Source: an uncultured Blastocatellia bacterium (GTDB taxonomy: Bacteria > Acidobacteriota > Blastocatellia > Pyrinomonadales > Pyrinomonadaceae). From it: a stretch of 64,000 nucleotides of DNA. This document shows, in pieces, positions 1-10,124 of the stretch. The stretch spans positions 62,001 to 126,000 of the forward strand of contig CAMLLD010000004.1 of NCBI GenBank assembly GCA_946480785.1, written 5' to 3'. Positions within the stretch are counted from its first letter, which is position 1, and each line of letters opens with the position of its first letter. The position numbers and the translations under genes are program-made. The notes below the pieces were generated by a model. It saw nothing but the letters and a program-made list of their open reading frames with translations, ran no database searches and was not told the origin of the DNA.

Positions 1-28
1 ACGAAAAATCGACAGACTGCAAACTGCC

Positions 29-853
29 GTGGGCCGCGTCGAAGCAAGGCAGTTGGGCGTTGCGGCAGGCGGCGGTGGTCCATTGGCCGAACACGAGTTC
101 AGTGTTTTCTCTCAATGGGGCGAGGACGGCATCATCGCGTGGCTGGTGCGCTCGATTGACGTTGGTCCAAAGGTCTTCGTCGAGTTCGGGATCGAAGACT
201 ACTCGGAAGCGAACACACGTTTTCTCGCGCAGCACGATAACTGGACCGGACTCGTGCTGGACGCGAGCCGCGAGAACATCGATCGGGTGCGCGCGAGCGA
301 TGTGTGTTGGCGTCATAACCTCCGCGCCGCCGCGGCGATGATCACGCGCGACAATATCAATCGACTGATTGCGGAGAATGGAATCAGCGGTGAGATCGGG
401 TTGCTGTCGATCGACATCGATGGTAATGACTACTGGGTCTGGCGCGCGCTCGACGTTATCAACCCGGCGATCGTTGTCGTTGAATATAACTATCGTTTCG
501 GCAGCGAGCACGCGGTGACGATTCCTTACCACGAAGAATTTCGCCGCGGCGGCCAGTACCCGGTTTACTACTTCGGCGCGTCGCTCAAAGCCCTGTGTCT
601 ATTGGCCGCGCAAAAGGGTTATGCGTTCGTTGGTTGCAACAGCAATGGCGTGAACGCTTTCTTCGTGCGGCGCGATCGCATGAACGAAAATCTCAAAGAG
701 CTTACGCCAAGTGAAGGATACGTGGCGGGCACGTTTACCGAGTCTCGCGACGAGCGCGGCTTTTATGTGCCGTCATTATCGGAACAGGAAAGATCGGAAC
801 TGATGAAACTGCCGCTCGTCCAGGTGCTCGAGACGGGTGAGCCGGCGAAGTAG
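29..853 (+). CDS. FkbM-like methyltransferase-fold protein of a glycan cluster (5' end uncertain)
   Basis: The protein is 274 residues from the GTG at 29, but the same frame is open back to base 2, so the true start may lie outside the window. The central part (about residues 45-160) has a VEFGIEDY motif near residue 51 followed by an acidic SIDIDGNDYWVW stretch near 128, which resembles the glycine-rich and acidic SAM-binding strands of FkbM-type methyltransferases. I see no signal peptide or membrane segment. It sits 5 bases upstream of a glycosyltransferase and begins a long rightward glycan cluster, so a role in modifying a sugar or glycan intermediate is inferred. The catalytic function is not proven, and it could be a non-catalytic relative. 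The gene reality is well supported by length and context. Confidence 0.75.
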   Translation: MGRVEARQLGVAAGGGGPLAEHEFSVFSQWGEDGIIAWLVRSIDVGPKVFVEFGIEDYSEANTRFLAQHDNWTGLVLDASRENIDRVRASDVCWRHNLRAAAAMITRDNINRLIAENGISGEIGLLSIDIDGNDYWVWRALDVINPAIVVVEYNYRFGSEHAVTIPYHEEFRRGGQYPVYYFGASLKALCLLAAQKGYAFVGCNSNGVNAFFVRRDRMNENLKELTPSEGYVAGTFTESRDERGFYVPSLSEQERSELMKLPLVQVLETGEPAK

Positions 854-858
854 GAACA

Positions 859-1974
859 GTGCTGGAAGTTGTCGTCGACGGCGTTATCTTTCAATACCAG
901 GCGAGAGGCGGAGTGTCGCGCATCTACAGCGAGATCCTGCCGCGCATGTGCGCACAGGATGAGGCGCTGCGGGTCACTTTGTTGCTGAAGGAGAAGCGCC
1001 CGCCGCGACAACCGCTGCCGGCGCATCCGTCTATTACACCGCTCGCGTTGCCGCACGTCGATCCGTACCTGCGTCCCGGCCGGCTTTGGGGCCGACACGC
1101 GGCGACGGTGAAACGGCTCGTGGCCCGGCGCTGGATCGGTGACGGCGCGGGTAAGATCTGGCACTCGACCTATTTCACGCAGCCTGACGGTTGGCTTGGG
1201 GCGCAGGTGGTGACGGTTGTCGATATGATTTACGAGCGGTATCCGGATTTTTTTAACAACGCTTACGACCACGAGTTCAGGGAGCAGAAGCGACGCGCGG
1301 TATCGGATGCAGCGGCCGTGATCTGCATTTCCGAGACAACGCGCCGCGACGTGGTGGACTACTACGGCATCGCAACCGACAAGACGTTCGTCGTGCCGCT
1401 CGCGCACAGCGACTCGTTTCGGCCTTTAAAGAACCGCGCTGACAATTCGCGCAAGCCATTCTTGCTCTATGTCGGCAGACGCCCGCACTATAAGAACTTC
1501 GATCTGCTGCTCGAAGCTTATGCCTCGTGGGCCGGCAGAAACGATTTCGATCTGGTGGTCGTCAGTGATAGCGCCTGGACCACTGACGAGCAACAACGCC
1601 TTGTGAAATCAAATCTCGAATCGCGCGTGCGACTCTTGACCGACATCGACGACGAACAGCTCAGAAATCTTTACGGCGAAGCGGCCGCGTTCGTGTACCC
1701 TTCGCTTTACGAAGGTTTCGGGATCCCGCTGCTCGAAGCGCTGGCGTGCGGCTGTCCCGTCGTCGCCTCTGATATTCCGTCGAGCAGAGAAGTCGCGGGC
1801 GACGCGGCGAGCTATTTCGATCCAACGTCGGCCGAAGATCTCAAAAGCGTGATCGACCGCGTGTTGCAAGCGGGTCGCGATCAGGCGCGACGAGCAGCCG
1901 GAATCGCTCGCGCAGCAAAGTTCTCCTGGGATGAAACGGCCCGGCAAACACTCGCGGTTTATCGTTCGCTGTAA
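859..1974 (+). CDS. GT4-family glycosyltransferase
   Basis: This 371-residue protein has the two-domain GT-B layout of family 4 retaining glycosyltransferases. The N-terminal acceptor domain starts with an FQYQARGGVSRIYSE segment, a common start of mannosyltransferase-like GT4 enzymes. The donor-binding domain has YVGRRPHYKN near residue 205 and the PSLYEGFGIPLLEALACG segment near 285, which carries the EX7E-type motif that binds the nucleotide sugar. The start is GTG. It lies between the FkbM-like gene and gmd, so it probably adds mannose, fucose or a related sugar to a lipid-linked glycan at the inner membrane. Donor and acceptor cannot be read from sequence. Confidence 0.9.
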   Translation: MLEVVVDGVIFQYQARGGVSRIYSEILPRMCAQDEALRVTLLLKEKRPPRQPLPAHPSITPLALPHVDPYLRPGRLWGRHAATVKRLVARRWIGDGAGKIWHSTYFTQPDGWLGAQVVTVVDMIYERYPDFFNNAYDHEFREQKRRAVSDAAAVICISETTRRDVVDYYGIATDKTFVVPLAHSDSFRPLKNRADNSRKPFLLYVGRRPHYKNFDLLLEAYASWAGRNDFDLVVVSDSAWTTDEQQRLVKSNLESRVRLLTDIDDEQLRNLYGEAAAFVYPSLYEGFGIPLLEALACGCPVVASDIPSSREVAGDAASYFDPTSAEDLKSVIDRVLQAGRDQARRAAGIARAAKFSWDETARQTLAVYRSL

Positions 1975-1998
1975 GAAACAACGGAAGGCGGTAAGTAA

Positions 1999-3001
<1,003 letters not shown>

Positions 3002-3015
<14 letters not shown>

Positions 3016-3961
3016 CAAGAGGGTCATTGTCACGGGCGGCGCTGGTTTTCTGGGCAGCTTCGTGGTGGAGAAGTTGCGCGAGCGCGGTTGCCGCAACGTG
3101 GTGGTGCCGCGCGCGGCGGATTTCGATCTGCGCGAACGAGATCACATCATTCAACTCTACGAAGAGGTACAACCACACATCGTGCTGCATCTCGCGGCGG
3201 TGGTCGGCGGCATCGGCGCGAACCAGGCGAATCCCGGACGTTTCTTTTACGACAACGCGATCATGGGTATTCAGCTAATGGAGTTTGCGCGCCTCGCCGG
3301 CGTTGAGAAGTTCGTCGCGCTCGGAACGATCTGCGCTTATCCGAAGTTTTCGCCCGTGCCTTTCAAGGAAGACGATCTATGGAACGGTTATCCCGAAGAG
3401 ACGAACGCGCCCTACGGCCTCGCCAAGAAGATGATGCTGGTGCAGGCGCAGTCGTATCGCGAGCAATACGGCTTCAACGCGATCTATCTCTTGCCGGTGA
3501 ACTTGTATGGACCACGCGACAACTTCGATCTCCAGACTTCGCACGTCATACCGGCGTTGATCCGCAAGTTTGTTGAAGCAAACGAAAGCGGGCTAGAGGA
3601 AGTCGTGTTGTGGGGTGATGGCTCGCCGACGCGCGAGTTTCTGTATGTCGAAGACGCGGCGGAAGGCGTACTGCTCGCGACCGAACGTTACGATGGTCCA
3701 TTGCCCGTAAACCTCGGCACTGGCGAAGAGGTGTCGATCAAAGATTTGGCGGAGATGATCGCGGCGGAAGTCGGTTACTCCGGACGTTTTATCTGGGACA
3801 CGTCGAAACCGAACGGGCAGCCGCGCCGCTGTTTGGACGTGACGCGCGCGAAAGAACTATTCGGTTTCGAGGCCGTTCATCGCCTGCGCGACGGAATTGC
3901 AAAAACAGTTGCGTGGTTCCTCGCCAACCGCGACTCTTTGCGCCAGGTAGTTTACTCGTGA
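3002..3961 (+). CDS. fcl: GDP-L-fucose synthase (epimerase/reductase)
   Basis: This enzyme takes the Gmd product GDP-4-keto-6-deoxymannose to GDP-L-fucose using NADPH. The 319-residue protein begins [19 protein letters not shown], with the Rossmann GGAGFLGS motif. [10 protein letters not shown] and [11 protein letters not shown] (Tyr-x3-Lys near residue 140) are typical of the family. The frame extends upstream to 2951, but the ATG at 3002 has a GGAG ribosome site 7 bases before it and gives the standard N terminus, so I use that start. The 14-base overlap with gmd supports a coupled pair that supplies GDP-fucose to the glycosyltransferases downstream. Confidence 0.96.
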
Positions 3962-3964
3962 TTC

Positions 3965-4828
3965 ATGCAGCTATCAGTTATTACGCCGGTCTATAACAGC
4001 GAAAGATTTATCGAGTCGTGCCTGCGGTCAGTCGTCGAACAGAACTGCCCGAGCGTGGAACACATCATCATGGACGGCGGCTCGACCGATCGCACGATGG
4101 AGATCGTTAAGAGCTACGCCGAGCGCTATCCTCACATTCGCTGGGTCTCCGAAAAAGACAAAGGCCAGTCGGACGCGATGAACAAAGGCCTGCGGCTCGC
4201 GCGCGGCGCCGTAATAGGATTTTTGAACGCCGACGATTTTTATGAACCGAACTCTCTGCCGGCTGTGCTTCAGATGTTTGCAGGCCTGCCGGAGCCTGCA
4301 ATTCTCCTCGGAAATTGCAACGTGTTGGACGAGCACGACAAACTACTCTGGTTGAATAAACCTCAGACACGACACTACTACCAACTGCTTACCGTGTGGC
4401 GCTACAAATGGCCCAGTAATCCCAGCGCTTACTTCTATCATCGCTCGCTACACGACAAAATCGGGCAGTTTGACATCGGCGAACACTATGTGATGGATTA
4501 CGACTTCCTCTTGAAAGCATTTCGCCACTGCAAAATCGTTTATGTTGATCGGACGTTGGGCAATTATCGAATGTATGGTGAGAATAAAACGAGTCAGGTT
4601 TTTTCGACGAACGCCGGGTGGGACATGGTAACAAGGGTCACGCAGGAACATGCTGCAAAGGAGAATGTGTTCTACCGGTTGCATGTGCGATTGGGCGTAG
4701 CACTGTTGCGGCAAACTCTGAGCGAGCAACCGTCGTCGCTGCGGTTTCGGATTAAGAGGCGGGGAATGCTGGTTAGCCAGCAGGTGCTCGATCGCGTGGT
4801 AGGGTCGTTCGAGAGAGTGGGAGCGTGA
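3965..4828 (+). CDS. GT2-family glycosyltransferase
   Basis: This is a 287-residue inverting family 2 (GT-A) glycosyltransferase. The N-terminal domain reads SVITPVYNSERFIESCLRSV, then the DGGSTDRTMEIV nucleotide-binding segment and the metal-binding acidic motif FLNADDFY near residue 90. The HYVMDYDFLLKAFRH segment near 175 is typical of the acceptor side of this family. There is no membrane segment, so it is probably a cytoplasmic or peripheral enzyme of glycan assembly. It begins 3 bases after fcl and overlaps the next GT2 gene by 4 bases. The sugar transferred is unknown; fucose or another deoxyhexose is plausible from context only. Confidence 0.92.
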   Translation: MQLSVITPVYNSERFIESCLRSVVEQNCPSVEHIIMDGGSTDRTMEIVKSYAERYPHIRWVSEKDKGQSDAMNKGLRLARGAVIGFLNADDFYEPNSLPAVLQMFAGLPEPAILLGNCNVLDEHDKLLWLNKPQTRHYYQLLTVWRYKWPSNPSAYFYHRSLHDKIGQFDIGEHYVMDYDFLLKAFRHCKIVYVDRTLGNYRMYGENKTSQVFSTNAGWDMVTRVTQEHAAKENVFYRLHVRLGVALLRQTLSEQPSSLRFRIKRRGMLVSQQVLDRVVGSFERVGA

Positions 4829-5838
4829 TTGCCGTGCAGCCGCTGGTCAGCGTAATCATGCCTGCTTATAACGCGGAAACCTACATCGCTGACTCGATTC
4901 AGTCGGTGTTGGCCCAGACGTACAAAGATTGGGAGCTCGTCGTTGTCGATGATGGATCTCTCGATCGCACTGCCGGAATCGTTCAGGAGTTCGCCAGGCG
5001 GGACGGTCGTATCAAATATATTTTTCAGGAAAACGGCAGGCTCGGAAAAGCACGGAATACCGGCATCGCGAACGCCACCGGTTCGTTGATCGGTTTTCTC
5101 GACTCGGACGATCTATGGATCGAAACAAAACTCGCAATACAAACGCGAGCAATCGCCGAACAGGACGCCGATGTTGTTTTTAGTAACTGCTACATCTTCA
5201 CCGATCAGAATACTAAGGATGAAACGAGGACCTTCGAGAGCTTTGCCGGTAAGTTTTCCGGAGCGAGCATTCTCGATTTGCTGGTCCGTGAGAATCGCAT
5301 CCCGGTGCTTACCGTTCTGCTAAAGAAAGCCGTGTTCGATCGGGTGGGTTTATTTGAAGAGGGAAAAGCCTATCACGGTTGTGAAGATTATGACCTCTGG
5401 ATGAAGTTAGCGAAGGCCGGCTTCGTTTTTTATGGATTGCCCGAGGCACTGGCAAGATATCGACGGCACGATAACGCAATGACTGCCATTGCGAGCAACC
5501 TGTACAAGCCGATGTTGTTGATAGTGCAACGACACATCAACCAAAGCAGACTCAGTGAATCAGAAAAACAAAAGCGGCTCACTGTGCTGTATCGGGAATT
5601 GATTGGGGCTTTGATCGACGAAGGCAACATTGCTGAAGCTAAACAAGCGATACATGAACTGTATTCAAATAACAAAAGCAGCATCGTGACGCGACTGCAA
5701 AAACTTTTAATCAATATCTGGCCCCGTCGCTACAATTTCATTAGCCGCGAGTGCCTGTATCGAACTGAATGGCATTTACAAAACATAGGTAACAAGGAAC
5801 CTGGAGGTTGGCTTGCTAATTCTGGGCATCAGCGATAG
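4825..5838 (+). CDS. GT2-family glycosyltransferase
   Basis: This 337-residue GT2 enzyme starts at a GTG that overlaps the stop of the previous gene (GTGA). The motifs are VSVIMPAYNAETYIADSI, VVDDGSLDRTAGIV and the acidic FLDSDDLWIE near residue 92, which binds the metal-nucleotide sugar. A CEDYDLWMKLAKAGF segment near 188 is the usual ED-type catalytic-base region. The C-terminal 100 residues are polar, lysine-rich and poorly conserved. The base composition drops visibly towards A+T from here to about 9.3 kb, suggesting that this part of the cluster was acquired separately. The 3' end overlaps the carbamoyltransferase gene by 26 bases. Confidence 0.9.
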   Translation: MIAVQPLVSVIMPAYNAETYIADSIQSVLAQTYKDWELVVVDDGSLDRTAGIVQEFARRDGRIKYIFQENGRLGKARNTGIANATGSLIGFLDSDDLWIETKLAIQTRAIAEQDADVVFSNCYIFTDQNTKDETRTFESFAGKFSGASILDLLVRENRIPVLTVLLKKAVFDRVGLFEEGKAYHGCEDYDLWMKLAKAGFVFYGLPEALARYRRHDNAMTAIASNLYKPMLLIVQRHINQSRLSESEKQKRLTVLYRELIGALIDEGNIAEAKQAIHELYSNNKSSIVTRLQKLLINIWPRRYNFISRECLYRTEWHLQNIGNKEPGGWLANSGHQR

Positions 5839-7570
5839 CCACAATTCCACCGCCGCTCTTTACGAGGATGGACGCCTGGTCGCGGGAGTGGCGGAAGAGC
5901 GGCTAAGACGCGTCAAAAACTGGATGGGCTTTCCGGAGTTGGCGGTACGCGAGTGTCTAAGGATCGCGGGCCGTCAATTACAAGACCTTGATTTTGTGGC
6001 TCTCACCGGCCTCGCCACCCCTTTCCCGTATCCCACACGGGAAGCCATTATCAACGCGTTTCGGGGAAGAAACGGAAACAATCCCAAATTTCATCGGGCT
6101 CGCCGCACGATTGTTGAATCGATGTACAAGGGCAGCGTGCGCGAGCTTTACCGTTCGACTCCAGTTTGGAAAGCTCGGGACGAGGCGCGGCGACGGCAAA
6201 GAATTGCGGACGTTACTGCTCTCGGCGTGCCTGATGAAAAGGTCATAATCGTCGAGCATCACATGGCCCACGCTGCGGCCGCGTACTACGGCTGGGCCCG
6301 CTTTGATGAAGACATCTTAGTGCTCACCAACGATGGCGGCGGCGACAGCCTCTGCGCAACAGTAAATATCGGACGAGCTGGTAAGATTGAGCGCCTCGCC
6401 GAAGTTCACTGGTGGGAATCCATCGGCATGATATACGCCATGACTACTTGTATCCTGGGAATGGTTCCCCTGGAGCACGAGTACAAACTCATGGGAATGG
6501 CGCCATATGCGGCCGGCCGGGGCACTGTAGAAGTTTGTAATGATTTGAAGGCGTTGTTTGAGTTCGAGGGATCTGAGGGGATTGTTTGGAAGCGTCGCGG
6601 AACACTACCAGAGGCCTTTGGCAGTTATGAATATCTGAAAAATCTCTTCGACCTGCGCCGCTTTGACGCCATCTGCGGCGGGCTCCAGCGTTTCGTTGAA
6701 GAGTTTATTAGCGAGTGGATCAAAAACTGTATTCGCGCCACCGGAATCAGGAAGGTCGCACTCTCGGGCGGACTATTCATGAACGTCAAATTAAACAAAG
6801 TCATCATGGAGCTTCCCGAAGTACAGGACCTTTTTGTTTATCCGTCATGCGGAGATGAGACCAACGCGATGGGGGCTGCTTATTACGCCTATGCCGAACG
6901 TGGGGACTATAGAACAATGTCGCCGCTTACCGACATCTACCTGGGACCGGAATACTCGAGTGCGGAAATCCAGGCAGCGATAGAAGCATACTCCTTCAAG
7001 AACCCGGTTTCGGTCGAAAACAGCGACGATATCGAAGCTGCTGTGGCTGAGTTGCTGGCTAATGGTGAAGTCGTGGCTCGCTTCAAAGGACGCGAGGAAT
7101 TTGGCGCGCGCGCAATGGGTAATCGATCTATTCTGGCTGACCCGTCAAAACCGAATGTGGTCAAGGTAATTAACGACGCCATCAAGTCGCGCGACTTCTG
7201 GATGCCCTTTGCGCCGTCACTGCTGGACCGACGCGAGCGCGATTACTTCATCAATACCAAAAGAGTTCGCGCGCCTTACATGATCCTGGCATTTGATTCA
7301 ACGGATCGTGCGACAGAATTCGGTGCGGCCTGTCATCCTTATGATTTAACTATTCGGCCCCAGGTTGTGTACCAGGATTGGAATCCAAGCTATTACGCTT
7401 TGCTGGAAAACTTTGAGCGCATCACGGGAAGGGGAATTCTACTCAACACGTCATTCAATCTGCATGGTTATCCCATCGTGAGCCGTCCTGAGGATGCCTT
7501 ACATGTGCTGGATCAATCGGGGCTGAGCTGGTTGGCCATTGGCAACTTACTAGTGCATAAGCAAAATTGA
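5813..7570 (+). CDS. NodU/CmcH-type O-carbamoyltransferase
   Basis: The family transfers a carbamoyl group from carbamoyl phosphate, through carbamoyl-AMP, to a sugar or antibiotic hydroxyl. The 585-residue length is normal. The N-terminal Kae1/ASKHA domain has ILGISDSHNSTAAL, the metal-binding VEHHMAHAAAAYY near residue 144, TNDGGGDS and LSGGLFMNVKLNK near 316. The C-terminal carbamoyl-phosphate domain has FKGREEFGARAMGNRSIL near 426 and LLNTSFNLHGYPIV near 545. The start is TTG with a perfect GGAGG site just upstream. In this cluster it probably carbamoylates a sugar of the surface glycan, as NodU does in rhizobial Nod factors. The acceptor is unknown. Confidence 0.93.
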   Translation: MLILGISDSHNSTAALYEDGRLVAGVAEERLRRVKNWMGFPELAVRECLRIAGRQLQDLDFVALTGLATPFPYPTREAIINAFRGRNGNNPKFHRARRTIVESMYKGSVRELYRSTPVWKARDEARRRQRIADVTALGVPDEKVIIVEHHMAHAAAAYYGWARFDEDILVLTNDGGGDSLCATVNIGRAGKIERLAEVHWWESIGMIYAMTTCILGMVPLEHEYKLMGMAPYAAGRGTVEVCNDLKALFEFEGSEGIVWKRRGTLPEAFGSYEYLKNLFDLRRFDAICGGLQRFVEEFISEWIKNCIRATGIRKVALSGGLFMNVKLNKVIMELPEVQDLFVYPSCGDETNAMGAAYYAYAERGDYRTMSPLTDIYLGPEYSSAEIQAAIEAYSFKNPVSVENSDDIEAAVAELLANGEVVARFKGREEFGARAMGNRSILADPSKPNVVKVINDAIKSRDFWMPFAPSLLDRRERDYFINTKRVRAPYMILAFDSTDRATEFGAACHPYDLTIRPQVVYQDWNPSYYALLENFERITGRGILLNTSFNLHGYPIVSRPEDALHVLDQSGLSWLAIGNLLVHKQN

Positions 7571-7595
7571 GGCTTGCTCTGAGTCGGTATCGACA

Positions 7596-8606
7596 ATGAA
7601 GATTAGTGTCGTTATCCCTACGCATAATCGCGCCGATGCGCTCGATCGAACGCTCTCAAACCTTTCCAAACAGCAGTATGAGGAACCGTGGGAGGTGATC
7701 GTCGTCAACAATCGCTGTACGGACGACACCGATGCCGTAGTGAAGAACAGGAGCTTTCCGGTCCGTTTGCAACTTGTGTACAAAGACATACCCGGACCTG
7801 CGGCAGCGCGTAACGCCGGCGCCGCACACGCAAGCGGAAAATATCTCCTGTTTATGGATAACGATATTTTGGTTGAGCCTGATTTCCTGGAACGTCATGG
7901 GCGCTTGCTGGACCAGCACCCGGGTTGCTGGGTCGTGGGCCAGGTAGTGAACCTGCCGGAACTCGAGGCCACACCATTCGGACGTTTTCGCAAATCTCTG
8001 TTTCCCTTTGTCGAGCCAAGGGAAGGTGTTTGCGAAACTGATGCTATCACCGGACAGAATCTCTCGCTGCCGCGTACGGATTTTGAGTCCCTGGGCGGCT
8101 TTGATGAGAGTTTTTATGTTGCCAGCGGTGAAGATCGCGAATTATTAATGCGCGCCAAGCAGAAGGGCATCAAGCTGCTGTTCGATCCGGCGATAATTGT
8201 CCTGCACAACGATTGGGCTGGTTCAACTATCCAGGACTTTTGCCTCCGACATCGGCTGTATACCCAGACCGAACCACTCTTTTTTCAGAAGTACGGCGCT
8301 GCCTATATCAGGCAAAAGATGGTAAAGGAAAACTGTCCCCCGCGCTGGAGGGTCGACTCAATTTCATTGATCGTTTGGAAACGAACGAAGCAGATTCTTG
8401 GCAGTCGACTGGGCCAGGCCACTCTATTGCGTGGCTGCGCGCAGCTCGAACGTTTCTGGCCGTGGCCTCCACTGCTTTGGCGGCTTTATCGTTTGGCATT
8501 GGCCGGCGCGATATATCAGGGCTTTCAGGAAGGTTTGCAGAAATTGGCTACAGGAGATACTGATGAAACAACTTATCAAGTCGGCATTCAACACAATCGG
8601 ATATGA
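7596..8606 (+). CDS. GT2-family glycosyltransferase
   Basis: This 336-residue GT2 protein has ISVVIPTHNRADALDRTL at the N terminus, VVNNRCTDDTD and the acidic LFMDNDILVEPDF near residue 88. GGFDESFYVASGEDRELLMR near 168 is the conserved acceptor/catalytic-base region of rhamnosyl- and galactosyl-type GT2 enzymes. A hydrophobic stretch near residues 285-310 (WPWPPLLWRLYRLALAGAIY) may attach it to the membrane. It follows the carbamoyltransferase by 25 bases and overlaps the next gene by 44 bases. Composition is AT-richer than the window average. The donor sugar is not determinable. Confidence 0.9.
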   Translation: MKISVVIPTHNRADALDRTLSNLSKQQYEEPWEVIVVNNRCTDDTDAVVKNRSFPVRLQLVYKDIPGPAAARNAGAAHASGKYLLFMDNDILVEPDFLERHGRLLDQHPGCWVVGQVVNLPELEATPFGRFRKSLFPFVEPREGVCETDAITGQNLSLPRTDFESLGGFDESFYVASGEDRELLMRAKQKGIKLLFDPAIIVLHNDWAGSTIQDFCLRHRLYTQTEPLFFQKYGAAYIRQKMVKENCPPRWRVDSISLIVWKRTKQILGSRLGQATLLRGCAQLERFWPWPPLLWRLYRLALAGAIYQGFQEGLQKLATGDTDETTYQVGIQHNRI

Positions 8607-9282
8607 CATCCGTCGAATACTGCCGCCGCAAAATAAGTTTACTGTTGGCAAGATTACTTATGACGTTGATCCCTGCAGTGTGGGTCACGAGCCACAAGGC
8701 GAGTTGACAGGCAGGGGCGCGATCCGATTCATTCGCGAACGAGGTTTACGAGAGCTCAGCGTGCTCGATATGTGCTGTGGCGTGGGCGTGATCGGTCTCA
8801 CCATCTTTTCCGAGCTCCGTCCTGAATCGCTGGTCACGCGCGCGGGCTTTGCCGATATCAACATATTCAACCTCAACTCTCTCAAGCGGACTCTGAAAAC
8901 GAATCAGCTCGATTCGTTGTTAGGAACGGAAATAAATTACTGGCTCTCTGATAGTCTGGGAAATATCCCGCAAGACCAAAAGTTTGACTTGATCGTTTCC
9001 AACCCGCCCCATTTTTTCTCAGAGGATCACACCGCGAACTTACTCGAACCCAGCCGGCTCGCAATGTACGATGCGAATTGGAGCTTTCATAAGTCCTTTT
9101 ACAGTCGCTGCCATGAATATCTAACTGATCGTGGCGAGGTGTGGTTCCTGGAGAATGGAGACGCCGTAAAGGCTGACGGTCTGCGCCCGATGATCGATGC
9201 CAATCCCCGCCTGGAATACGTTGGCGAGATGACTGAACCAGGCGACCCTGTATTCTTCTGGATGTTTTCGAAAAAAGTGTGA
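8563..9282 (+). CDS. PrmC/HemK-like SAM-dependent methyltransferase
   Basis: The frame is open from 8398, but the ATG at 8563 follows an AGGAGA site and gives a clean 239-residue protein; the upstream part is the overlap with the glycosyltransferase. Motif I is VLDMCCGVGVIGLTIF near residue 67. The catalytic NPPH motif (IVSNPPHFF, near 146) is the signature of methyltransferases acting on amide or amine nitrogens, such as PrmC on glutamine and the N6-adenine enzymes. There is no PrmC N-terminal helical domain and no release-factor gene nearby, so a small-molecule or glycan N-methylation is more likely here than translation-factor modification. The substrate is inferred only from neighbours. 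Confidence 0.8.
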   Translation: MKQLIKSAFNTIGYDIRRILPPQNKFTVGKITYDVDPCSVGHEPQGELTGRGAIRFIRERGLRELSVLDMCCGVGVIGLTIFSELRPESLVTRAGFADINIFNLNSLKRTLKTNQLDSLLGTEINYWLSDSLGNIPQDQKFDLIVSNPPHFFSEDHTANLLEPSRLAMYDANWSFHKSFYSRCHEYLTDRGEVWFLENGDAVKADGLRPMIDANPRLEYVGEMTEPGDPVFFWMFSKKV

Positions 9283-10094
9283 CGCCGATGATGAAGTTGA
9301 TCAGACCGATCGTGAAGACGGTGATTCCGAAACCGCAGCGCGACTGGCTACGCGACAAACTAACTACACTGCGTGTTGACAACAACACGTATGAGAGGCT
9401 TTACGAGTATTACGCCAAGGCAGTGCCGTCGGACCAGGCGGTCGGGCATGGCGATTTCGATCTCATCGGGCGCACTGAACTGGCTCTGCTGCAATTGGAG
9501 GGACTACAACCGGAACATACACTCGTCGATCTCGGTTGCGGTATTGGACGTCTCGCCGTACACGTGATACCGGCGTTGACGCGCGGTTCCTACATCGGCA
9601 TCGACATCTCGGACACGATGCTTAAACGAGCAAAGGAACGTATCGCTCAGACCCTGCCAACGACGACATGCCGAGTAACATGGATAAAGCAAACGAAACC
9701 GCACTTCGACTTGCCGGAGAACAGCGTCGACATGATGTGCGCGTTTTCGGTTTTTACGCACATGGAGCACGAGGACTCGTTTCGCTACATGAGGGCGGCG
9801 CTAAAAGTCGTCAAACCCGGCGGCCGCTTTATCTTTTCCTGCACTCCCTTAACCGCATCCCTGGGCAAACAAATCTTTTTGAACTCTGCCAATCTGGATC
9901 TGAAATCGCGCTGGAAGTACGTTCGGAACGTTACGACCTCCCTGGACTACATGGCAGAAATCGCGCGTATGGCAGGTTGGTCGCCGCTGCGCTGGTATGC
10001 CCCCGATGTGCCGAACATCGGACCCGCGGATAACGGACAAATGTATTCACTTGATCAGGCGTCGTGTGTTCTCGAGCCTGCGGCGCGCCCATGA
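9279..10094 (+). CDS. Class I SAM-dependent methyltransferase
   Basis: This 271-residue protein starts at a GTG overlapping the previous stop (GTGA); an ATG at 9288 would also work. Motif I is TLVDLGCGIGRLAVHV near residue 85, followed by IGIDISDTML, and the VKPGGRFIFS motif near 180 is standard for the Methyltransf_11/25 type. The N-terminal 75 residues are basic and lack hydrophobic segments. It is one of four methyltransferase-like genes within 13 kb of the glycan cluster, which suggests that the glycan is methylated at several positions. The exact target is unknown. Confidence 0.85.
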   Translation: MTPMMKLIRPIVKTVIPKPQRDWLRDKLTTLRVDNNTYERLYEYYAKAVPSDQAVGHGDFDLIGRTELALLQLEGLQPEHTLVDLGCGIGRLAVHVIPALTRGSYIGIDISDTMLKRAKERIAQTLPTTTCRVTWIKQTKPHFDLPENSVDMMCAFSVFTHMEHEDSFRYMRAALKVVKPGGRFIFSCTPLTASLGKQIFLNSANLDLKSRWKYVRNVTTSLDYMAEIARMAGWSPLRWYAPDVPNIGPADNGQMYSLDQASCVLEPAARP

Positions 10095-10124
10095 TCTCTT
10101 TGCTTCGGCATTCGATCCACTGAA

